Of a DNA stretch of 64,000 bases, positions 1-10,000 are shown one piece after another. Where the stretch lies: NCBI RefSeq assembly GCF_014529535.1, contig NW_023503423.1, forward strand, positions 4,326,473 to 4,390,472, written 5' to 3'. Position 1 is the first letter of the stretch; every line of letters starts with the position of its first letter. The notes under the pieces are model-generated. The model was given only the letters and a program-made list of their open reading frames with translations. It was not told the DNA's origin and made no database searches. Source of the stretch: Bradysia coprophila. Its lineage: Eukaryota > Arthropoda > Insecta > Diptera > Sciaridae. The translations under genes were made by a program, and so were the position numbers.

Positions 1-22
1 GAATTGTTTCGAAAACTAGCAC

Positions 23-40
23 TCATCATGAGATTGAGTC
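23..40. repeat. Target-site duplication, left copy (18 bp)
   Basis: The 18 bases tcatcatgagattgagtc are repeated exactly at 1263-1280 and bracket a truncated LINE. Seen directly. Reading them as a target-site duplication is inference from family biology. Confidence 0.75.
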
Positions 41-1262
41 CGACTCCGACTCCGACTTCACTATACCCAGCGAGCGATGTATTCCATTCGCTATGCCTCC
101 TAGATTACGCTAGGCCAACCAGGTATGTGGAAAATGGACAAACACACAAAGAACTGACCCTCAGCTGGTGTACAGTTCGACTAACTACGACATTTATGTT
201 TAGTTTGTTGTTGCTATTCCGATCTCCGTGGGAGATTCACCATCTATCACATTAGTGACGAGTTTCCGGTCTCTCTGAGAGATTCACCTTTCATCTATGA
301 TGACTATCGTGCGTTTGCTCTGAGAATGGTTCATATTAATTGTCTTTATTTAAGATCTCCTTGTGAGATTCACCTTTCTTGAATACTCAGGTTTAGCTGT
401 TAAGAATTTAATAACAGATTATAACGATACAAACTTGTGGTATTATTCTTCTTCTTCTTCGGATATATTGCCGTCGTATATGGCCTGTTCTACAGCTTTC
501 ATATCGAATTCGTCGTCTCCCACATTTGGTAACAGATCGGTGGTTCCCGATTTTGCTGCTTCTTTAAGTAATGTGTCTTCCCATATGAAACACGGCCGAC
601 CCACTTTGTACTTGCTATTGATTCGAAAGCGTCTCGCGACTTTAAGAATATGATCGTGTGGTCTTCGTTCAATGTGCCGGTGGTAGCGTATTCGTTGAAC
701 TATCACCCTTTTGACTATCGTTTTATTTTGTAGCATTATTTTTGGTTGCGTGCTGGATGGCTTGTCACTCGACGTATCGGACATAATTCGTAGTATCTGA
801 CGTTCCATATTTGTAAGCGAGATTCTGTTTCGGCGTGTCATCGTTGATGCTTTCAATCCATATATAGCTACTGGTGCGATAACGGTATTGTATATTTTCG
901 TTATTAAGTTCATTGGAAGTTTGTGCAAGCGTAAGAACGGCAGAAGTGAATGCGTAATTTTATATGCCATTTTGATTCTGTCGCGTACTACCAAAGGCCG
1001 GTTTAGATTGCTGGTTATGTATGTGCCCAAGTATTTCATTTTCTCCACTACTTTGATGTTTAGTTTGCCCACTTGAAGCGTTGGTACATCGTTCAATTCG
1101 ACTTTGTTTGGATCTCGGATTAACAGCTCGCATTTCTCGGGGTTGATACGAAGTCCTACCTCCTCTTTCTTAGACATTATTCACTTCACTTCACTGCAAA
1201 ATTTTTATTCTAAATAACGAAAACAACAAAATTAATGCATTATCCTGAAACGGAAAAACAAT
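41..1262 (-). mobile_element. 5'-truncated non-LTR retrotransposon
   Basis: This is a 1.2-kb insertion flanked by 18-bp direct repeats and oriented on the minus strand. Its only coding part is a reverse transcriptase C-terminus (443-1177). A GAA run sits at the end of the reading frame (446-459). The extreme 3' end, next to the left duplication, is a short tandem GGAGTC hexamer, the kind of tail RTE-like elements carry. About 85 bp at 1178-1262 does not read as RT and may be 5' filler from imperfect target-primed integration. The 3' UTR (210-390) holds three loose copies of a 'gagattcacctttc' motif. The clade is uncertain because the EN domain and the RT catalytic core are missing. Confidence 0.7.
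443..1177 (-). pseudogene. Reverse transcriptase C-terminal fragment
   Basis: The 244-codon open frame starts within RT with VGLRINPEKCELL, the stretch after the catalytic aspartates, continues through VEKMKYLGTYI and IAPVAIYGLKA, and ends in the usual LINE tail with GRPCFIWEDTLLKEA. The catalytic FADD box is absent, so this copy cannot be active. The methionine at 1177 is not a natural start: stops lie just upstream and the fragment begins inside the domain. It is best treated as a dead 3' remnant of the element that contains it. Confidence 0.75.
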
Positions 1263-1280
1263 TCATCATGAGATTGAGTC
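1263..1280. repeat. Target-site duplication, right copy
   Basis: Exact copy of 23-40; marks the 5' end of the truncated LINE. Confidence 0.75.
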
Positions 1281-1394
1281 ACTCCTTTATTGTTGATTTA
1301 TTGTTCTATTATTATTGACGTTCTTAATTACTTAAGACTTCGCTCCTCTCACTTTCCATCATTATGAAGTAAACGTAGAGCTAAACGGAGTAGT

Positions 1395-1675
1395 AAGCAA
1401 AGTATATAAACACTGAAGGTAACGCAAATCCGCAAGAACACACGAAGCCATACTTTCGGGTGAATATAGTTTTTATAATGTTGGAAACAAGTCAAATTTA
1501 CTTTGTTAGGTTGCAACACATGCCAAAACTCAATACTATACAACACACTTCCAACAACATTATCGCGCCAAACGTTACGGATGCAACATAACAAATCTTA
1601 TATTCACCCGGAACTTGCTATTTCTTGCTATTCCCTGAGGATTTGCGTTACCTGCAGTATGTATATTTACCTTGG
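1395..1675. mobile_element. Palindromic MITE
   Basis: The two ends are inverted repeats: ggtaacgcaaatcc near 1425 pairs with ggatttgcgttacc near 1640. A second paired block, 'cgggtgaatata', lies at about 1460 and 1600. Arms are roughly 70-100 bp with mismatches and the centre (1510-1560) is unpaired. There is no coding capacity. Non-autonomous DNA transposon is inference from structure; the superfamily is unknown. Confidence 0.55.
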
Positions 1676-4043
1676 TAGTAAGTGCGATTACTATTTAACT
1701 ATCGGCACAATATCTGTACTGGACGATAATATTGGTTTAGATGATAATTTCGTCCCAGGTGATAATAGAGGGATTCTTTTGAAAAACACCCTACCGAAAT
1801 CGGACGCATTTTCTAGTGGAACTCTTTATATACTTAGAAACGACCCTAGAAACTAGAACCATTTTCAAAAAATTCTTCGAAGCTTGTGTGGCTGGTAAGC
1901 GGTCATCAAAAACCGAAAACTGGCACTTTTCTTACAAAAATTTCTTCACTTACACGAACCGTACAGGATAGTTTGTGGTGTCATTAGAAAGGTAATCACA
2001 TGTCCCTATTGAGCCGAATAGGGACTTATTGGGTTCAAATGTCAACCACACTGAAATATGTGCAGTTGAAGTTTTCAACCGATAAAGACTGAGAACTTAC
2101 ACTGTTCTTACAGACGTTTCTCGAGGTACACGAAACGTACATGGTCGTGTGGGATGTCATTCGAAAGGTAATTTTATGTACTTTCAAGTCTTGTGAGGTT
2201 TGGATGCATATGTGATGAAATTTGGACACTTGAACATTTCAAATTCTATTTTATTGTAGTGGATGTATCAGCTCTCACATATTTCAAAATTTGCAAGAAA
2301 TGGGGTCCCACCACATATTTCACATGCTAAGTCATAATTTTTTTTAAATTTAATATGGAGTGTTTGGTATCGTTTGAAAGCATTGTGATAGGGGTAATCT
2401 TATGGTGTATGAGTCGATTTTGCTGTTTGTAGTGTTCGACAAAGTTCGCCGAGGGTGGAAAATTTCAATATTTTAGCCGAATTCGAGACCGGAATCATTT
2501 TTGAAAATCTAAAAACTGGTTTTCTTTCGTTTTTGAGGCACTCTGAGCCTACCCAACAACTATCACACCTGTATAAAAAAAATAAAAAGTGACGAAAAAA
2601 ATTTGCCATACAAAAAGGGTACCAATTTTTGATGAAAATTTACGATAACTGCTTCAATTGCGGAACATCAAAATACTTTTTGTTTGTAAAAAGTTTGGTA
2701 ATGGGATGCTAAACGATAATAGCGAAGAAAAAAATATTGTTGTGAACTAATTTCAAAAAATATTTAACTTTAACCTCAAATTTAAAACTTTGTTTTTAAG
2801 AAAAGTTGGAAAAACTGCAAGGAAATCGGAAAATTCTGGAAATTTTTTTGTAGAGAAAAAAACTTTGATCTTTTAGCTTTCATTTGAGTACCCACTCAAT
2901 GTTGTACGCTCATTCGTCGCTTCACAATAATTCATACAAGAAGCCTCTGCATTTGAAGTTTGAAGGGCTGAAAGGGGGGGAAGTATGGAGGGGATTTTTG
3001 GGCTACCCTTCCAAAACCTCATTTTTTTACATCCCAAACAATATCCAATCACTGGTATGTCTCTACCCGATCTGTAAATGTTCGGCCTTTTTTGGTCCTT
3101 ATTAACTACACTACGTGTAGAAATGTCACCTCTCTCCGAGTTTCAGTTCCTATTTTGAGGAATGAAAAAATTGAGCGAATTTTCACCTAGCTGTAATCTG
3201 GAACTGAATTCGTGCAGAAGGACAGAAAAATCTCCTCATGACGAGATGTTAACCAACCAAGGGACTATAGTCTTCTTCATCTTCCTTCTGACCCTGAAGA
3301 ATACCAAACTCTTTTGTTTTCCAACCAATTTGCACGTAAAATTGCGATGAAAGGCTCCGGATTATTTCTTCTCAAATTAAAGAAAATTGGCTTCTTTTAC
3401 ATAACAAAGAATTGGCACGGATGGAAGTAAATGATCAACAGTTTATTAGAAGTTTGTAACTTAAAAATTATTTACGAGAACACTAATACTAGATAAACAT
3501 TTTACAATTTTAAGAATCTTATGTGCACAATCTCTGACGAACGGATTCATAGTACGACGCAAATCACTCTGCCCATTCCAATGCAGTCTATGAACGACAA
3601 TTGTTTAGTCATTTTCACAGAGCTCGAAACAAACATCTTAAAACAACAGGATCAGCGCATTATACAACTTGAAAATTTACAAAACAAAACGTCTCCCATG
3701 ACAGATTTTCAAAAATAAATTCATCATTCGGCTGACCCCGCTTCATCCTGCAATTTCGACAGATTCCATCACTTTACATCGACTGCGTAACTCGGAATTG
3801 ATTTCCAGAATTTTTGTTTTTTTTTTGTTTTCCTTCGCCAAACAATAATTAGGCACCCCCTTCATTCCCCGTTCAGTGAATAAACTATGAATGCATCCCA
3901 TAAAATCGATTTGAATTATTTGTGAGTAAACTGACCGTGCGTTGTACGAACGAATTTGTCGATATATCTGTGTGGCATGCTGAGCGAGTTAAAGTAATTG
4001 GTTTTTCGTTCGTCTAAAAATGCATGGTGTGATCAAACATATG
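1676..4043. other. Intergenic, weak degenerate repeats; csw 3' UTR side
   Basis: I see no gene. The block 1950-2420 holds three diverged copies of a roughly 185-bp unit recognised by 'tgtcatt(a/c)gaaaggtaat'. A 9-bp perfect hairpin, gtccctatt/aatagggac, lies near 2001-2024. The open frames here (for example 3521-3718) have no protein-like features. The segment next to 4043 must include the csw 3' UTR. Confidence 0.5.
3442..3447 (-). terminator. Candidate poly(A) signal for csw
   Basis: AATAAA on the minus strand, about 600 nt past the csw stop codon. A single hexamer match in AT-rich DNA, so weak. Confidence 0.25.
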
Positions 4044-7000
4044 TCATGCAGCCGGTTTTCTCGGTGGTGTCGGTGGTGGAGGTCGTGCTGCATCTTTGGG
4101 AATGTTTTCGTACACTGAATGGTAACAACAACAAAGGTTCGATTAGTTCAATGGTCTTGCTACAGTCACCCCCGTCTGCGACTTACATGTTGGTGTGAAC
4201 TCGTTAACACGGCTAGATGATATTGGTTGTACTTGAGGTTCCGACGGAGACCTGTTGAAATGTTAAGACAAAAAAATTGATTTTCAGTCGCAAATTGGCC
4301 ACAACAAAAGTAGTCGACACAACAAACCTCGTCTTATTGAATGCTTTACTATTGACTACAACGGTATCATTGCTTTTATTTAGACTTAGACTTGACATAG
4401 ATGCAGGAAGTGGTGATCTTTGCAAATCATTAACATCGCCTGAATATCTAAAATACGAGTTGCTAATTACACAAACACGACAAAATAGTGTGAGGAGGAG
4501 GGTTAAAACATGCACATGGAGAGCGTAATTGGAATATTTTCTTCTTTCTTCTTTTTTCGTAGTATGTGCACCAGTGCAACACAATTAGATGAACAAAAAA
4601 AACAAATTAATTTTCGACTCAAAGAGTGCCTACATCACATCACAGCTCCATTGATTTAGTTTAAAAAAAAAATCGTCTTCCCTCCCTCCCTTCAACGACG
4701 TTCATGCAAAATGTGATTTTTGGATTGAAAGAAACACTTAGACGCAGCTCAACGAAATACAATTAACGAATTGACCGAATCGACCTACTTGATATTAGAA
4801 TATTCCCGTCCCGTTTGGATGCACTGCTGTTCGGCTCGTTTCACTTGGAACAGCGTTTGGATGTAATGCTGAACCGCATAGTAAACGAACTTGTACTGGG
4901 CTTCTGTTTGCACCATACCGGATCGTTGCGATCGGACCATCTGAATGGTGCGCTGAATGTCGATTTCAGTGTCCAAACCTTCGCGAATGATTTGATCGAT
5001 AATCATGTCGATGACGATGAACGTGCCGGTACGTCCGATGCCAGCGGAGCAGTGAACGCATATCGGTCCCTATGGATAAAGCGAAAACATGAACAAATAA
5101 CTGGTCCAATCCACTCAATCAATCATTACCGGTGTCACACCGTCGACCATAATTTGATCCTGTCTGGCATTGACGTCATGCAAGAAGTTCAGCACACATC
5201 CTAACAAAATTATCGATTAAATGTCATCGAAGACCATTTCAATGTTAATGTTGAATACGAACCGGGATCACTGGGAACACCATGATCGGGCCACACTTGG
5301 AAGTGGTACTGATAGATGCGTCGTTCTTCGTTATTTTTCCACGAGAACAGAAACTCACGCAACGTGTAATCATTGGTGGAACTTTCACTCAGACATGTCA
5401 CCTTAGCAGCGCCCCATTCTTTCGTCTGGCCCTGATCCGGCCAATATTTGGCGCATTTATTTTTGCCACGTTCCAATTCTTTGGTAGTCATAACAATCAC
5501 ACGCGTATTCTCCTGCCAGATCATATTCCAAAAGTCGGCAATCATAATCGGCAAACAGCCTTGCGATGCAATGTACGTCTTGAACATATCCTTTTCGTCC
5601 CGTTTACCGGCCATGTTAAAGGCCCGCGACGATATCGACTCGCTGCGTTTGTGTTTGGCCGAATCGGTTTTACGGTTGCATTGACTGCATGTGCTCGATG
5701 GTATTGTGGCCGATTTCATGGCACATTGCACGCAAATTTTGTTCAAAATTTGACAATTCTGGCATGATTTCTGTTGCTGGGCGGCCGCACACGCAAGACA
5801 TGACTGAACGGATAGATTTTCCGACGACGATGTCATATCACATTGATCGGTTTCGGTGGGTTGGCGAATGTAATTGGCGTTTATGTATTCGGAGCCCGGC
5901 ACCGACGGGTCGACATCTTTCAATTTGACGCGGGTGTGATCGACTGAATGGAAGGGAAATTTTTTGTTAGTTTAGTTGGGTGATAAAGTAACAGGCGCGT
6001 GCAGTCTACTCACATGGAAGAATGTTTTTGTAGCGATTCTTGTTTCGATTTTCCATTTTTTGACCTTCACGCCGAGAGAATGTGTGACGACATTCTTGTT
6101 GTTGTAGAGATTCGAATTCTTCCCAAAATCCACCCTGGAATCAATCAGCCAAATTTGAATTAAATTTGTTCATCTTCGACTAAAATGCTTAGTTCTGACG
6201 AAGCCATGAGACTACCTCTTCATGTATTGACAATATCCGAACGAACTAACGTTTCGATTGTGTGATAGCATAGCTTCTCATATGACCCATTTTATGACCA
6301 CCCATGATGACGGAAAAGTAGAAAGATTCTATGAAGATGTCGAGAAAGCTCTGGACGAAAACCCTTCACATTACCAATATCTAATCAGTGATTTCAATGC
6401 GAAGCTGGGAAAACGAGAAGAAGACTCCGAAGTTTCTATTGGTAGTTTTAGCAACGACCAAAGAAATGAGCGTGGAAATACTCTACTCAACTTCCTACAG
6501 CAATGAATTCATTTTTTGCCGGAAAGCCTCAACGGAAATGGACTTGGGCTAGTGCAGATGGTGTAACGAAAAATGAGATCGATTACATCATAACTGGCTG
6601 TAAGTCAACCGTTAAGAACGTTACGGTCCTAAACAATTTTTCAACCGGTAGTGATCACCGAATGGTTCGTGCAAGAGTCACGTTAAATACCAGATTTCAA
6701 AGATCACAACTAGTTCAAAAAAGTGAAAGGATTGACGTACAAAGGCTTTACACACAAAATGAAGAATTTGCTGCGAAAATGACTGCCGAATTAGATAACG
6801 TCAACAATCAATGTGAAACATTGGACGAATTGAATACCAAAATCGTCGATACAATAATGGGTTTCATGAAATCCAAATGCAAATCCGTCCAAGGGAAAGA
6901 ATCAAAACTCAGCAGAGAAACATTAGACCTGATCGCAAGCAGAGCAGAGTTGGTAAAAAACGGAGGACGAGATTCGGTGGAATACCGGAACCTGTCTAAA

Positions 7001-10000
7001 AGTATCAACAGAGCAAGGAGATCAGATGAAAGAAAATATAATGTCCAATTGGCTCAAAACATAATTGAAGCTAACTGCAATATGAAAGTCCTACGGAGAA
7101 AAATGACAAACGCCAAAAAAGAAATCTTCAAATTACGAGACAAAACAGGAACGATCCAAACGGATCGAAATGCGATATTAAATATTGCAACAGAATTTTA
7201 TGAGAATTTGTTTTCTTCAGCAAGACAGAGTCCAACGGAAGAAACCGAAGATAGACCAATAATAAGAAACGTGGGATCGGAGGATATGCCCGACATAACT
7301 GTTGATGAAGTCAAGGCCGCAGTAGCCGAGATGAAAAACAAAAAGTCTCCCGGAGAAGATGGTGTTCCAGTGGAAGCCATTAAACTGGGTGGAGACTCCT
7401 TATTAAAGGCAATCACGGCTTTGTTTAATCAATGTCTCCAATGGGAAGAAGTACCAGAGCCTGGGAAAATGCGGTAATTACATTGCTGCATAAAAAAGGA
7501 GACATAACAAAGCTGGAAAACTATCGACCCATAAGTCTCTTGTCAACACTCTACAAGTTTTTTATGAAAATCATTACGAAGAGGAACACTAACAAGTTCG
7601 ACTTCTACCAACCTGTTGAACAAGCTGCTTTCAGATCTGGTTTCAGCACAAACGACCATTTGCAGGTGATGAGAACGCTTATTGAGAAGTGTCGTGAATA
7701 CAACATCGACATAGTCTTGCTATTCATAGACTTCGAAAAAGCTTTCGATTCAGTGGAAACATGGTCGATATTGGACGCATTAGACGAATGTAGAGTAGAC
7801 TCAAGGTACTCCAACACAATTCGATATGTGTACAAAAATGCTACTTCATGTATAAAACTTCATAAGAGCACGGAGAAATTCAGAATTGGCCGAGGTGTAA
7901 GGCAGGGTGACACCATTTCACCGAAATTATTCACGGCGATTCTGCAGAGTGTTTTTAGGAAGTTAAACTGGAGTAAAATGGGAATAAAGATAAATGGAGA
8001 GTACCTGAGCAATCTCCGCTTCGCTGATGACATTGTACCGATAGCAGCGAATCTAGGTCAGGCTCAGCTTATGCTACAACAGTTAAGTGAAGAGGCAAGC
8101 AAAGTTGGCCTCAAGATGAACTTATCGAAAACAAAAGTCATGACCAACATCGGGGACGATAGAGAAATCAAAATTGGTGACACTGTCATTGAACGAGTCG
8201 ACAGCTATGTATATCTAGAACATAAACTGAAGTTAGGTCTGGACAATCAAACTGCAGAAATAAGACGTAGGATTGGTCTTGCATGGGGGGCAGCGTTCGG
8301 AAAACTCAGACTCGTTTTCAAAAGCAAAATGAATAATAGTCTGAAACGCAGTTTTCGACACTTGTGTCCTTCCAGTGCTCACTTATGGAGCGGAAACGTT
8401 AACGTTAACGTTAACGGAAAGCATCCGAAGATAAATTGAGAGTGACACAAAGAGCCATGGAACGGAGTAGGCTTGGAATAACACTCAGAAACAGAATGAC
8501 GAATCAATGGATTCGACAACAAACCAGGGTCGTTGATGTCATGGAAAGAATAGCATCTCTGAAATGGAGCTGGGCGGGACATATTGCAAAAAGGACAGAC
8601 GAACGTTGGACCAAAAAGATCATGAACTGGCGACCATATAAAAGACGAGCTATAGGTAGACCACCAGAGAGATGGACAAACGGAATTAAGAATATTGCAG
8701 GTACAAACTGGCAGCAAATGGCAATGGATCGTACGAAATGGAAAGAAGTTGGAGAGGCCTACATCCAGCAGTGGATAGAAACAGGCTGAAAAAGAAGAAG
8801 AAGAAGAAGAAGATAATGAAAATTCGAAAAAAGTTTGGGTACACTCGATGGCAGACCCAAAGACATGGTGAAGCCTTCCTTCTTGATAACTTCACTACCT
8901 AAGGAGTTTACGAAATATGTTTCAGTTGAACATTTCGTATTGGTATAACCAGACCGGAGCCTTTTTTAGGCATAATTGCAATTTCATCACGAACTTATCG
9001 CGTACGAAGTATATGAACAAAATAAGCTAGATCCTACGAAGTATGTGAGTCATTGTGCCCTTGTGTTCGAATGATTTATGAAGCCAACTTTGAGAGTCGA
9101 AAATGTAACAAATTGAGAGGGAAGGCAATAACAAATTTCTCTGAATTCTTAGACTTTACATTGAAGAGAAGAGCCTTCATTGACTTAAAGCTATCGCCTA
9201 TTTCAGCCAAGATTGTTGATGGCTGAGAATCTAATAATTTTTAGGATCAATATTGTCTACCCTTTCGCCTTTCATTTCAACAGCTGCCATAGATCATTAA
9301 CTGTCGCTGACACGCTTGAGTAAAATATCGTTTCACAGTTGATATTTTTACGCTCGACGAGCTAAAAAAACGATTGAAATTCAAATGAATCGTTCGTCGT
9401 TATTGCTGCAATTTGCACCTAATCTAATCGACAAGAAACGAATGCTGCTAGGTCACATGAACACGACAGGAAGTAACTAACATGATTACCAAATGAGACT
9501 TCCGGCATCAGCGAATTCATTAAATTGAAAAGAAAAACAAACAAAAATAATTTCGTTTAAACTCACCTTGCCATAGCAATGTCCACCATTCTCCTTCTGT
9601 AACTGTTCCACCCGCGCATTAATACCAGCCGCAGTGATTCGAGTGGCGTTAAACGGTTGCCGTAAATGCACAACCGTTCCGCACGTTTCCACCATTGGAT
9701 TGCGTTTGTAATGTTCGATCAGTTCGCACAGAGTGGTAAATTTCTCGCCACCGCCCACATCGTATTTACTGTCCTGCCAGCGGATCATGACGTGGGTTAC
9801 TTTGTCGTCGGTGCGCACGGATAGAACAAAATCGCCGGGTTTCGATTGCGATTCGCGAACTAGAAAGGAACCATTTTTACCGCGTTCTAGGATCAGTTTT
9901 TCGGCTTCTTTGCCGGAAAGATTGCCGTGGAACCATCTGGAATGGAAGGAAATGTTTTTATATTTTAAAAGTGACAAGTTTTCTGCCTGATATTTATAGA

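Noticed and set aside
4785-4787. Apparent csw stop codon right after YSNIK
   Set aside because: The TAG is part of the donor GTAGGT; splicing to 4447 restores Lys-Tyr-Ser-Gly and a tail resembling fly csw (QRSPLP).
5282-5767. 161-aa plus-strand ORF opposite csw
   Set aside because: Antisense shadow of the conserved PTP exon.
6135-9566. RT ORFs as a host gene on the plus strand
   Set aside because: Three frameshifts, RT/EN motifs and a (GAA)n tail identify a dead LINE in a csw intron.
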